Shown piece after piece: positions 47,601 through 54,636 of a stretch of DNA of 64,000 bases. Source of the stretch: Paraconexibacter algicola (GTDB taxonomy: Bacteria > Actinomycetota > Thermoleophilia > Solirubrobacterales > Solirubrobacteraceae); contig NZ_PYYB01000001.1 in assembly GCF_003044185.1 (NCBI RefSeq), positions 2,376,978-2,440,977 of the forward strand, given 5' to 3'. The translations under genes were made by a program, and so were the position numbers. Numbering within the stretch: position 1 is the first letter of the stretch; each line of letters begins with the position of its first letter. The notes under the pieces were generated by a model that was given only the letters and a program-made list of their open reading frames with translations, ran no database searches and was not told the DNA's origin.

Positions 47601-48202
47601 CCGCGCCCGCGCCGACGGTGACCGGCAGCGTCTCCCGGGCCCGCGGCAGCCGGCGGACCGTGTCCTTCCGGGTGCGCGGCAACGCCGACGCGACCGTGGC
47701 GCTCGTCGAGCGCACCCGCACCGGCGACGTGCCGCTGAAGGCCGGCGGCCGGGGCGGCACGGTGTCCTTCACGCCCAACGCGCTCGTCGCCGGACGTCAC
47801 CAGATCGTCGCGCGCGTCAGCAGCGGCGACGGCTTCGTGCTGCAGGAGAAGGTCATCGCGAGCTTCGTGCAGCCCACGCCGCGCGGTCCGGCGACGCCGC
47901 GTCGCGTGCGCGTGCGCCGTGCCGGGACGGCGGTCCAGGTGCGCGTCACGCGCGGCCGGGGACCGGCGACGCGGCTGATCGTCACCGGCCGCTACGGAGA
48001 CGGTGCGCGCGCCTCCGCGGTCGTCCCGCCCGGTCGGAGCACCGCACGGCTGCCCGCCCCGGCACGGAGCCTCGACGCCCCCGGCCCGCTGCGGGTGACC
48101 GTCGTCGCGATCAGCACCGCGGGCGTGCGCAGCGGCACGCGGTCGGGCTCGCTGACCGTGCGGGGCTCGCAGCGCGCTCCCCGCACGCAGCGGCGGCGCT
48201 GA
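44675..48202 (+). CDS. Very large secreted protein with sialidase-like Asp-box segments and Ig-like C-terminus
   Basis: This 1175-residue protein has a signal peptide (about 1-27). The first 430 residues look like a beta-propeller: FASTDGGATFSGG and RRSPDGRSFTAPE resemble Asp-boxes of BNR/sialidase repeats, and HVAVDDAGTAYVTW is propeller-like. The middle (about 460-860) is a long beta-rich region with GLRITPLGGSQIVLR and repeated GxxxLxxxG strands, perhaps a solenoid. The end (about 890-1175) has Ig-like strands and an Arg-rich tail. No catalytic set is evident. Probably a cell-surface binding or structural protein. Confidence 0.75.
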   Translation: MRTTRILLVAVATSVAVSAAGPAVVTAKPRVASTPAFTGPAKKVRTGTPTGTTPARPVRPSLKLADAVGRPTPHVAVDDAGTAYVTWLLATDPTSGTEGGIGFCRLPRGATACDNPPGSRVLRPQKATYGPGDDPAFNQDAGGGAYPLVLGDQLFVLSTRSVTTYATPAGDSTTTTIAFASTDGGATFSGGLPVAADLALATRPVQFGPGDNPLIGLLGATGGSLAGGGSVAFTSLQGGSFSTDRIVFPTATAGVLAPLPGGGIAVGYPSAGGAAVQRAAAATRPSGPESFSAPQRVPGTALTGLGAGPAGLTAFALGGATAALNQRVVATPLDGGGAPVALTADSAQEPIATTAGAAPGAQLVTAYKDVGDPVSANGLYVRRSPDGRSFTAPERLTAASEGVFLPDVAAAPDGGGVAVWQSGETDGEVRAATFGPQGRLTAPGLPGTTPGAGSATGDGGVTRECQRIAVAAVQVTTADGVGCFLPGIGADKGSSVSNGPVLYNGLRITPLGGSQIVLRTDRAAKSVTLYSTGTVTVDIPGNEAGDIRIFQGQLKQKLTAKVGQPVLDLPKFPTQVRGFRVANALAPLATAGFGVSIPVDVDLGPQFFGLTGHADLVVTPTGGLRLDTLRIRQGTLPLGPVVVEGLDVTWTREGNRWSGTGAVTIPGGARLALQAQFDGTSFAATATYDLPFPGVQLFPSPPVFLHRVAAGLEVNRNNRPLVVNGGVGVGAVPVSPGRYLLDLDGTIALTFANPFVVQVRGSLAVLGLFDVANASLRAGSDGVVLADLEVGAIDKNFLYVGAKVRAGVSAAGFEGKGQGEVCIGIFVVGACKDLPEGYVSSRGIAGCASFDDEAYTVTYRWGGPIRKHAGPTCFYDDISVGLISRTALRQAGGGLTVPAGARSVSIDVQSATGAPQVDVLDPAGVPVPLDAAFVEVGSSETVHATTIQINQPAPGLYRVVPRPGTPALTGVQASVPAPAPTVTGSVSRARGSRRTVSFRVRGNADATVALVERTRTGDVPLKAGGRGGTVSFTPNALVAGRHQIVARVSSGDGFVLQEKVIASFVQPTPRGPATPRRVRVRRAGTAVQVRVTRGRGPATRLIVTGRYGDGARASAVVPPGRSTARLPAPARSLDAPGPLRVTVVAISTAGVRSGTRSGSLTVRGSQRAPRTQRRR

Positions 48203-48218
48203 CGCGCCGCCCGCGGAC

Positions 48219-48458
48219 TCAGCCCATCACGAGGTAGAGCGTCTCGAACATCGCGACCGTCACCAGGGCGGCGGTCGCGAACAGCACGAGGCAGAGGCTC
48301 ACGAAGCGCAGCTTGCCGTTGCGGTGGATGCGGTCGACCTCACGGCGACGGGCACGGATCTCCGTGCTCCGGGCTAGCGCCTCACGGCGCTGACGGTCCG
48401 CTTCGGCCTCCTCGAAGAACTGCCGCTCGAGGTCCGCGATGGTCTGTCGCATGCGCAT
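48219..48458 (-). CDS. Small C-tail-anchored membrane protein
   Basis: This 79-residue protein has a charged N-terminal helix (IADLERQFFEEAEADRQRRE) and basic linker, then one C-terminal membrane helix (FVSLCLVLFATAALVTVAMF, about 52-71). The topology is tail-anchored with the helix domain inside. A second ATG two codons later is possible. TAGGCT lies 11 bases upstream. No family recognised. Confidence 0.75.
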   Translation of the reverse strand: MRMRQTIADLERQFFEEAEADRQRREALARSTEIRARRREVDRIHRNGKLRFVSLCLVLFATAALVTVAMFETLYLVMG

Positions 48459-48469
48459 GGACGCTCCAT

Positions 48470-48475
48470 AGCCTA
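48470..48475 (-). promoter_or_regulatory. -10 element TAGGCT for small membrane protein
   Basis: On the minus strand TAGGCT ends 11 bases before the ATG at 48458 (17 before the alternative ATG). Confidence 0.45.
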
Positions 48476-48487
48476 GCTCAGAACCGG

Positions 48488-48976
48488 TTATGGACACCGA
48501 CCCCACAGCCCCGCGGCCGCTCGTCTGGCGGCCGCGAGGAGCGCGTCGAAGCGGCCGTCGAACGCGACGTTCGGCGGGATCCGCAGCCGCCGCGCGTACC
48601 CCCGGCGCAGCAGCTCGCCGTTGAACAGGACGGTGCCCGGGCGGCGCAGGTAGACCAGGGCGCGGCCGTAGCGGTCCCGCGGCTCGACGCCGGCGCGCAC
48701 CAGCACCGCGCGGCCCCGCAGCGACCGCGTCGTGAACGCGGCCGCCGCCGGCCCGAAGCACTCGACGCCGCCGTGCGTCTCGGGCGTGTCGACGCCGATC
48801 AGCCGCGCGGGACCCAGGCCGCGCAGCACGACGGTGTCCCCGTCGACCACGCGCTCCACCCGTGTGCGCTGCCAGCCCGCCGCGGCGTCCGGGCCGCGCG
48901 GGGCGAGCTGCGCGCCCGCGGCGGCGGCGAGCACGGCGACGAGCAGCAGCAGGGGCAGGAGGGTGGCGCGGGACAC
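48488..48976 (-). CDS. Secreted thermonuclease-like (SNase) protein
   Basis: This 162-residue protein has a signal peptide (about 1-22) and an SNase OB-fold with VVDGDTVVLRG (43-53), RLIGVDTPETHGG giving Arg58 and Glu66, and DRYGRALVYL with Arg102/105, so the catalytic Arg-Glu-Arg set appears intact. It would cut nucleic acids outside the cell in a Ca-dependent way. The GTG start is supported by TAGCGT 7 bases upstream. A longer in-frame start at 49024 lacks signal character. Confidence 0.88.
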   Translation of the reverse strand: MSRATLLPLLLLVAVLAAAAGAQLAPRGPDAAAGWQRTRVERVVDGDTVVLRGLGPARLIGVDTPETHGGVECFGPAAAAFTTRSLRGRAVLVRAGVEPRDRYGRALVYLRRPGTVLFNGELLRRGYARRLRIPPNVAFDGRFDALLAAARRAAAGLWGRCP

Positions 48977-48983
48977 GACCCCG

Positions 48984-48989
48984 ACGCTA
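48984..48989 (-). promoter_or_regulatory. -10 element TAGCGT for SNase gene
   Basis: On the minus strand TAGCGT ends 7 bases before the GTG at 48976. Confidence 0.55.
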
Positions 48990-49084
48990 GGGCCGCCGGC
49001 GGCCCGCGGCCCGGTCCGTGACACGAGACGGGGCGGCCCGTGGCCGCCCCGTGACGAAGTGCGTGTCGGCGGTGACGCCGGGCG

Positions 49085-50152
49085 CTACGCGATCGTGATC
49101 GCGTCGTCCAGGTACACGTCCTGGATCGCGTGCAGCAGCTCGACGCCCTCGGCGCGCGGACGCTGGAACGCCTTGCGGCCGGAGATCAGGCCCGTGCCGC
49201 CCGCGCGCTTGTTGATGACCGCGGTGCGGACCGCCTCGGCGAGGTCGGTCGCGCCCGAGGACGCGCCACCGGAGTTGATCAGCCCGGCGCGACCCATGTA
49301 GCAGTTCGCCAGCTGGTAGCGGGTGAGGTCGATCGGGTTGTCGGTCGTCAGCTCGTCGTAGACCTTCTTGTGGGTCTTGCCGTACGAGCCGCTCTGGTTG
49401 AGCGCCGTGTAGCCGCCGTTCACCTCGGGCAGCTTCTGCTTGATGATGTCCGCCTCGATCGTCGTGCCGAGGTGGTTGGCCTGGCCCGTGAGGTCCGCGG
49501 CCGTGTGGTAGTCGACCCCGTCGACCTTGAAGCCGCTGTTGCGCAGGTAGCACCACAGGACCGTGAACATGCCGAGGCGGTGCGCCTCCTCGAAGGCCGC
49601 GGCGACCTCGACGATCTGACGGCGCGACTCGTCGGAGCCGAAGTAGATCGTCGCGCCGACGCCGGCCGCGCCGAGCTCGTAGGCCTTGCGCACCGACGAG
49701 AACATGATCTGGTCGAACGCGTTCGGGTAGCCCAGGAACTCGTTGTGGTTGATCTTCACGATGAACGGGATCTTGTGCGCGTACTTGCGCGACGTCGCCC
49801 CGAGGACGCCGACGGTCGACGCGACCGCGTTGCAGCCGCCCTCGATCGCGAGCTCGACGATGTTCGACGGATCGAAGTAGTCCGGGTTCGGCGCGAAGCT
49901 CGCACCACCCGAGTGCTCGATGCCCTGGTCGACCGGGAGGATCGACACGTAGCCCGTGCCGGAGAGCCGACCCGACTGCTGCAGCCACGAGAGGTTCTGC
50001 AGGACCTGCGGGGTGCGGTCGCTGTCCAGCCAGACGCGATCGATGAAGTCGGGACCGGGCAGGTGCAGCTTGGACTTGTCGATCGTGGTCGACGTGTGCG
50101 TCAGCAGGCCGGCGTCGTCGCCGAGGAGCTCTTCGATTCGCGAGGTGGACAT
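49085..50152 (-). CDS. Class I fructose-bisphosphate aldolase (archaeal/DhnA type)
   Basis: This 355-residue Schiff-base aldolase of the FbaB/DhnA group splits fructose-1,6-bisphosphate in glycolysis or runs in reverse in gluconeogenesis. Seen are [12 protein letters not shown], the lysine-bearing [22 protein letters not shown] and the phosphate-binding [16 protein letters not shown]. Actinobacteria more often use the class II enzyme, so the type is notable. The start at 50152 is chosen because TATCGT lies 7 bases upstream. Confidence 0.92.
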   Translation of the reverse strand: MSTSRIEELLGDDAGLLTHTSTTIDKSKLHLPGPDFIDRVWLDSDRTPQVLQNLSWLQQSGRLSGTGYVSILPVDQGIEHSGGASFAPNPDYFDPSNIVELAIEGGCNAVASTVGVLGATSRKYAHKIPFIVKINHNEFLGYPNAFDQIMFSSVRKAYELGAAGVGATIYFGSDESRRQIVEVAAAFEEAHRLGMFTVLWCYLRNSGFKVDGVDYHTAADLTGQANHLGTTIEADIIKQKLPEVNGGYTALNQSGSYGKTHKKVYDELTTDNPIDLTRYQLANCYMGRAGLINSGGASSGATDLAEAVRTAVINKRAGGTGLISGRKAFQRPRAEGVELLHAIQDVYLDDAITIA

Positions 50153-50159
50153 GGCGCGC

Positions 50160-50165
50160 ACGATA
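50160..50165 (-). promoter_or_regulatory. -10 element TATCGT for aldolase
   Basis: On the minus strand TATCGT ends 7 bases before the ATG at 50152. It is 17 bases from the divergent GCS2 promoter. Confidence 0.5.
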
Positions 50166-50181
50166 CCGGCGATGGGTCCCG

Positions 50182-50187
50182 TAGGCT
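50182..50187 (+). promoter_or_regulatory. -10 element TAGGCT for GCS2 ligase
   Basis: TAGGCT ends 8 bases before the ATG at 50196. Confidence 0.55.
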
Positions 50188-50195
50188 GCTGCGGA

Positions 50196-51320
50196 ATGGA
50201 CCACGCGTTTCGCAGGGCGAACGGGTCGCAGTACACGATCGGGCTCGAGGAGGAGCTGATGATCGTGGACCGGGAGAGCTACGACCTGGTCAACGCGATC
50301 GAGTCGCTGCTCGAGGACGCGGCCGACGGCGAGATCAAGCCCGAGCTCATGGAGTCGGTCCTCGAGATCGCCACCAAGCCCTGCGCGAACACGCGCGAGG
50401 CCGGGGTGCAGCTGCGCGCGCTGCGCGCCCAGGTCGCCCGGACGGCGGCGGCCCACGACCTGCTCATCGGGTCCGCGGGCACCCACCCGTTCGCGATGTG
50501 GGAGGACCAGCGGATCGTCGCGCGGCCCCGCTATCGCGACCTCATCAGCGCGCTGCGGTTCGTCGCCCGGCAGGAGCTGATCTTCGGCCTGCACGTGCAC
50601 GTCGCGGTCGACGACCCGGACAAGGCGATCCACGTCGCCAACGGCATGCGGGTGCACGTCCCGGTCCTGCAGGCGCTGTCGTGCAACTCGCCGTTCTGGC
50701 GGGCGGACCGCTCGGGCCTGATGAGCACGCGGGTCCCGATCTTCCGCGCCTTCCCGCGCGTGGGCATCCCCCCGGCCTACGACGACTGGGACCACTACTG
50801 CCGCGAGATCGACTTCATGGTCCGCAGCGGGGTGATGGAGGACTACACCTACCTCTGGTACGACGTGCGCCCCCACGCGCGGTTCGGCACCGTCGAGATC
50901 CGCGCCTGCGACGCGCAGACGCGCGTCGAGCACACGCTCGCGCTCGCCGCCCTGATCCAGGCGATGGTCAAGGAGCTCGCCGAGCACCACGACGCCGGCA
51001 AGCAGCTCACGCCCTACCCGTGGCAGATGCTCGACGAGAACAAGTGGCTGGCCTCCCGCCACGGCCTCGACGGGGAGCTCGTCGACCTGCCGTCCAGCGA
51101 GCGGATCCCGACCAAGGCGCTCGCCCGGCGGCTGCTCGACCGGCTGCGCGAGCACGCGCAGGACCTCGGGTCCGCCGACGACCTCGAGGGCATCGAGGAC
51201 CTGCTCGCGCGCGGCAACGGCGCCAGCCGCCAGGTCGTCGTCTACGAGGCCAACCACGACCTCCGCGAGGTCATGGCGGAGATCGTCGACGCGACCGTCC
51301 CGGGCCTCCAGGCCTCCTAG
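50196..51320 (+). CDS. GCS2-family carboxylate-amine ligase (glutamate-cysteine ligase type 2-like)
   Basis: This 374-residue YbdK/EgtA-related enzyme has [12 protein letters not shown] at the start, [14 protein letters not shown], the [11 protein letters not shown] loop, [18 protein letters not shown] and [14 protein letters not shown], which are the ATP-grasp-like active-site segments of GCS2. It may ligate glutamate to cysteine or another amine. Whether it serves glutathione, ergothioneine or another thiol cannot be told here. It converges on the kinase gene, sharing a CTAG stop overlap. Confidence 0.88.
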   Translation: MDHAFRRANGSQYTIGLEEELMIVDRESYDLVNAIESLLEDAADGEIKPELMESVLEIATKPCANTREAGVQLRALRAQVARTAAAHDLLIGSAGTHPFAMWEDQRIVARPRYRDLISALRFVARQELIFGLHVHVAVDDPDKAIHVANGMRVHVPVLQALSCNSPFWRADRSGLMSTRVPIFRAFPRVGIPPAYDDWDHYCREIDFMVRSGVMEDYTYLWYDVRPHARFGTVEIRACDAQTRVEHTLALAALIQAMVKELAEHHDAGKQLTPYPWQMLDENKWLASRHGLDGELVDLPSSERIPTKALARRLLDRLREHAQDLGSADDLEGIEDLLARGNGASRQVVVYEANHDLREVMAEIVDATVPGLQAS

Positions 51321-52555
51321 GCCACCCCGCCCGCCGGGGCGAGGACGAGCTCGAAGCGCGCCGGGCGCGGGACGGCGAGCACCAGCCGGCCCCCCTGCGC
51401 CTCGACGAGCGCGCGGGCGAGCGGGAGTCCCAGCCCCGAGCCGTGCGGCCCCGGCGCCCCGGCGGCGATGCGCGCCGCGGTCGGCTCGTCCACGCCGTCC
51501 CCGTGGTCCTCGACGGCGATCACCGGCCGGTCGTTGCGGCGCAGCAGCTGCACCCGGACCGCGCCATCGCCGTGGGCCAGCGCGTTGTCGAGCAGCACCC
51601 CGAGCGCCTGCAGCAGCGCGCCGCGGTCGACACGGGCGACGAGGCCCGGCGCGTCGTCCTGCACCGTCGCGGTCCGTGCGGCGGCGGCGAACGCCGCCGC
51701 ACGGACGGCGAGCGCCTCGTCCACCAGCGGCGCCAGCGGCAGGTCCTGGGCACGGGCGGCGCGGCCCTCGCGGGCGATCGCCAGCAGGTCGGTGATCGTC
51801 GTCTCGAGCCGGTCGGCCTGCGTCAGCGCGGCCGCGATCTCCGCCTCCACCTCCGGGGTGGTGCCGCGCAGCTGGAGGTCCTCCAGGCGCAGGCGCAGCG
51901 CGGTCAGCGGCGTGCGCAGCTGGTGGCTGGCCGCGGCCGAGAACGCGCGCTCGCGCTGGACGATCTCCGCCAGGCGCGCGGCGCCGTCCTCGAGGCTCAG
52001 CCGCACCGCGTCGACCTCCGGCAGGTCCGACGGCCGGGCGCGGGCGTCGAGGTCCCCGTCGCCCATCCGCCGCGCCACCGCGGCGAGGTCCTCCAGCGGG
52101 GCGGCGAACCGCCGGGCCTCCCGGCGGGCGAGCGCGAGCGCCCCGCCGAGCCCGACGAGCGCGGCGAGCACGATCGTCAGCCACACGCCGCCGATCCGCT
52201 CCGAGGTCTCCTCGCCCTCCTCGAGCACCGTCACGCGCGCATCGTCGGCCGCCTCGACCGTGACCCGACGGCCGTCACCCGGCAGCGGGCCCGAGGTGCT
52301 GCGGCGGCCGCGCCGGTCGATCACCTCGATCGCCTGGTGGTCGCCCGCCAGCGCGCGCAGCTGCCGGGCGCCGATCGGGCGGCCCGCCTCGAGGTCGTCG
52401 TCGAGCGTGCGCGCCACGCGGTCCGCGGTCGCCGCGACCCGCCGGTCGGCCTCCGCCCCCAGCAGCCGGGTGGCGACGATCCCCAGCGGCACGCCGAGCA
52501 CGAGCACGGCCAGCGCGGCGACGAGGAACGACGAGACGAGCAGGCGGCGGCGCAC
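51317..52555 (-). CDS. Two-component sensor histidine kinase
   Basis: This 412-residue protein has two membrane helices (about 5-30 and 124-143) flanking a small extracytoplasmic sensor, a HAMP segment (about 144-195), an H-box SHQLRTPLTALRLRLE with His211, and an ATPase domain with N-box LLDNALAHG, DHGDGVDE and GSGLGLPLARAL. GTG start lies one base after the response-regulator stop, so the two are made together. The signal is unknown. Confidence 0.93.
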   Translation of the reverse strand: MRRRLLVSSFLVAALAVLVLGVPLGIVATRLLGAEADRRVAATADRVARTLDDDLEAGRPIGARQLRALAGDHQAIEVIDRRGRRSTSGPLPGDGRRVTVEAADDARVTVLEEGEETSERIGGVWLTIVLAALVGLGGALALARREARRFAAPLEDLAAVARRMGDGDLDARARPSDLPEVDAVRLSLEDGAARLAEIVQRERAFSAAASHQLRTPLTALRLRLEDLQLRGTTPEVEAEIAAALTQADRLETTITDLLAIAREGRAARAQDLPLAPLVDEALAVRAAAFAAAARTATVQDDAPGLVARVDRGALLQALGVLLDNALAHGDGAVRVQLLRRNDRPVIAVEDHGDGVDEPTAARIAAGAPGPHGSGLGLPLARALVEAQGGRLVLAVPRPARFELVLAPAGGVA

Positions 52556-52556
52556 G

Positions 52557-53246
52557 TCAGGCGGGCTCGTCGGACTCGAACCGCAACCCGACGCCGCGGA
52601 CCGTCGTGAGCAGGCGGGGGGCCTGCCCGTCGTCGCCGAGCTTGCGGCGCAACGCGGCGACGTGCACGTCCAGCGTCTTCGTCGACCCGAACCAGTTGAC
52701 GTCCCAGACCTCGTCCATGATCTGCTGGCGCGGGACCGCGTCCCCGGTGCGCGCGACGAGGTAGGCGAGCAGGTCGAACTCCTTCGGGGTCAGCGCGAGC
52801 TCCTCCTCGCCGACCCACGCGCGACGCGCCGCCGGATCGACCCGCACGCCACCCGCGGGCGCCCGTGCGGGCGCCGCCTGCGGCGCGCCGCGACGCAGCA
52901 GCGCGCGGATCCGCGCGAGCAGCTCCGCCAGCCGGAACGGCTTGGCCACGTAGTCGTCGGCGCCCGCGTCGAGTCCGACCACCGCGTCGATCTCCTCGCT
53001 GCGGGCGGTGAGCATCAGCAGCGGCACGTCCGGGCGCGCCGCCCGGATCCGGCGGCAGACCTCCAGGCCGTCGAGCCCCGGCAGCCCGAGGTCCAGCAGC
53101 ACGAGCTCGTGGCGGCCGTGCGTCCCCGCCGCCGCGCCCGCCAGCCCGTCGGCCGCGTGCTCGACGACGTGGCCCTCGCGCTCCAGCGCCCGCGTCAGCG
53201 GCTCCGCGATCGCGGCGTCGTCCTCGACCAGCAGCACCAGGGCCAT
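52557..53246 (-). CDS. OmpR/PhoB family response regulator
   Basis: The protein has 229 residues. The receiver domain has D9-D10, phospho-acceptor Asp52 and Lys102 (AKPF). The winged-helix DNA-binding domain (about 135-225) has LTPKEFDLLAYL, TKTLDVHVAALRRKLG and TVRGVGLRFE. Paired with the kinase downstream. TAGGAT lies 6 bases before the ATG. 11-base direct repeats in the divergent region are a likely binding site. Confidence 0.95.
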   Translation of the reverse strand: MALVLLVEDDAAIAEPLTRALEREGHVVEHAADGLAGAAAGTHGRHELVLLDLGLPGLDGLEVCRRIRAARPDVPLLMLTARSEEIDAVVGLDAGADDYVAKPFRLAELLARIRALLRRGAPQAAPARAPAGGVRVDPAARRAWVGEEELALTPKEFDLLAYLVARTGDAVPRQQIMDEVWDVNWFGSTKTLDVHVAALRRKLGDDGQAPRLLTTVRGVGLRFESDEPA

Positions 53247-53252
53247 ACGCCG

Positions 53253-53258
53253 ATCCTA
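53253..53258 (-). promoter_or_regulatory. -10 element TAGGAT for response regulator
   Basis: On the minus strand TAGGAT ends 6 bases before the ATG at 53246. Confidence 0.55.
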
Positions 53259-53284
53259 GGCGTCCGCGCGCCCGTCCCGACGGT

Positions 53285-53317
53285 CTTTGCCGAACCTTTG
53301 CCCGACGCTTCCGGGAC
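53285..53317 (+). promoter_or_regulatory. 11-base direct repeats, probable response-regulator operator
   Basis: CTTTGCCGAAC is followed at once by CTTTGCCCGAC and a weaker third unit GCTTCCGGGAC. The array ends 17 bases before the -10 TACGGT of the adjacent membrane-protein gene, covering its -35 region. Eleven-base tandem units are the classic OmpR/PhoB-type site. Confidence 0.5.
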
Positions 53318-53334
53318 CCTCGCCGGCCCCCGCC

Positions 53335-53340
53335 TACGGT
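53335..53340 (+). promoter_or_regulatory. -10 element TACGGT
   Basis: TACGGT lies 37 bases before the ATG at 53378, with no good -35, in keeping with activator dependence. Confidence 0.4.
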
Positions 53341-53377
53341 GGAGCCACCTCATCCCCCACCCCCTGCGGAGGTCACC

Positions 53378-53755
53378 ATGATCACCGACTCCACCCGGCG
53401 CATCGGCGCCGGCGCCCTCATCGCCACCGGCGTCCTGCACCTCGTCCTCGCCCCCGAGTACCTCGGCGAGCAGGCCTACATCGGCGTCCTCTTCATCCTC
53501 GGCGGCCTCACCGCCGCCGCGATCGGCGCGCGCCTGTGGACGCGCGACGACGCGAGCGCCTGGATCGCCGGAGCGCTCGTCGCCGTCGGCATGGCCGTCG
53601 GGTTCGTGCTCAGCCGCACCGTCGGCCTGCCGGGCTTCCACGAGAGCGAGTGGGAGCTCAGCGGCCTGATCTCGGTCGTCCTCGAGCTCGGGGTCGCCGG
53701 GATCGCGGCGGCGGCCCTGCGCGCCCCGCGCCACCACGGCGCCGTCACCGCCTGA
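53378..53755 (+). CDS. Four-helix membrane protein, likely target of the adjacent two-component system
   Basis: This 125-residue protein has about four hydrophobic segments (near 8-25, 33-52, 63-82 and 100-118) and short polar ends. A GCGGAGG ribosome site precedes the ATG. It is divergent from the response regulator, with 11-base repeats between, so it is a probable member of that regulon. No family recognised. Confidence 0.75.
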   Translation: MITDSTRRIGAGALIATGVLHLVLAPEYLGEQAYIGVLFILGGLTAAAIGARLWTRDDASAWIAGALVAVGMAVGFVLSRTVGLPGFHESEWELSGLISVVLELGVAGIAAAALRAPRHHGAVTA

Positions 53756-53776
53756 GCGCCCACACCGGAGGTTCCG

Positions 53777-53806
53777 CCCCGGGCCGTCGCCGCCGACGGT
53801 CCGGGG
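53777..53806 (+). terminator. Strong terminator hairpin
   Basis: A 13-base stem with one G-T pair and a CCGC loop, 21 bases after the membrane-protein stop and just before the next promoter. Confidence 0.65.
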
Positions 53807-53810
53807 CATC

Positions 53811-53816
53811 TAGACT
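53811..53816 (+). promoter_or_regulatory. -10 element TAGACT
   Basis: TAGACT ends 8 bases before the GTG at 53825. Confidence 0.55.
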
Positions 53817-53824
53817 CGTGGGCA

Positions 53825-54631
53825 GTGTCCACCGGCGGTCCCGATCTGTTCGTCGTCTGCAAGAGCTGCGGCTCGGAGGTCAGCCCGTACATCACGGAGT
53901 GCCCGTACTGCGGGCAGCGCCTGCGCAAGCGGGCCCCGAAGATCGAGCGGGACATCAGCGGCGACGCGAAGCCCCCGAAGGCCCCGCGTTCGGCGAAGGT
54001 CCGCAAGCCCCCCGCGCCGCCGTCGCTGCCCAAGCCCCGCAAGGAGCGGCGCAGCGGCGGCCTCTTCCACGGCGACGAGTTCCGCCGGCCCACCGCCACG
54101 ATCGCGCTCGTCGTCCTGTCGGCGATCGGCGCGATCGTCCTGGCGATCGCCGGCCGCACCGACACCGCCGTGATCGGCCCCGTGGGCGACGAGTACTGGC
54201 GCCTCGCCTCGACGGTCTTCCTCTACGGGAACGGCTGGTACCAGTTCGTCGCGCTGCTCGCGGTCGGCCTCTACGGCTGGCGGCTGGAGCTGCGCCACGG
54301 GCCCGTCCTCGTCGTGTCCCTGTTCCTCGCCTGCGCCATCGGCGGCACCGCTGTCGCCGCCCAGCTCGAGGACGTCCCGATCGCCCTCGGCGCGATCGGC
54401 GGCGGGCTCGGCCTGCTCGCCGCCTGGGCGGTCCCCGTCCTGCGCGCCCGCAAGCGCACCGGGGACGACGACGACGACACCGACATGCTCGGCACGTTCG
54501 TCATCGGCGCCGTGCTCGCCCTGATGCCGATCGCGACCGTCGACGCCAACCCGATCGCCGCCGCCGTCGGGCTCGTCCTCGGCGGCCTCGTCGGCCTGAT
54601 GCTCGACCGCGTCGCCCCGCGCGACGCCTGA
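53825..54631 (+). CDS. Zinc-ribbon protein with rhomboid-like membrane domain lacking catalytic residues
   Basis: The protein has 268 residues. A CKSC...CPYC zinc ribbon (C12, C15, C26, C29) is followed by a Pro/Lys linker and six membrane helices. The segment DEYWRLASTVFLYGNGWYQFVALLA, then GLYGWRLELRHGP, aligns by eye with rhomboid TM1-L1-TM2, but HxxxN has become YQFVA, the GxSG serine region reads GAIGGG, and the last-helix histidine is missing. It is therefore probably a rhomboid-like pseudoprotease that binds or escorts membrane proteins. Confidence 0.65.
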   Translation: MSTGGPDLFVVCKSCGSEVSPYITECPYCGQRLRKRAPKIERDISGDAKPPKAPRSAKVRKPPAPPSLPKPRKERRSGGLFHGDEFRRPTATIALVVLSAIGAIVLAIAGRTDTAVIGPVGDEYWRLASTVFLYGNGWYQFVALLAVGLYGWRLELRHGPVLVVSLFLACAIGGTAVAAQLEDVPIALGAIGGGLGLLAAWAVPVLRARKRTGDDDDDTDMLGTFVIGAVLALMPIATVDANPIAAAVGLVLGGLVGLMLDRVAPRDA

Positions 54632-54636
54632 CGGCC

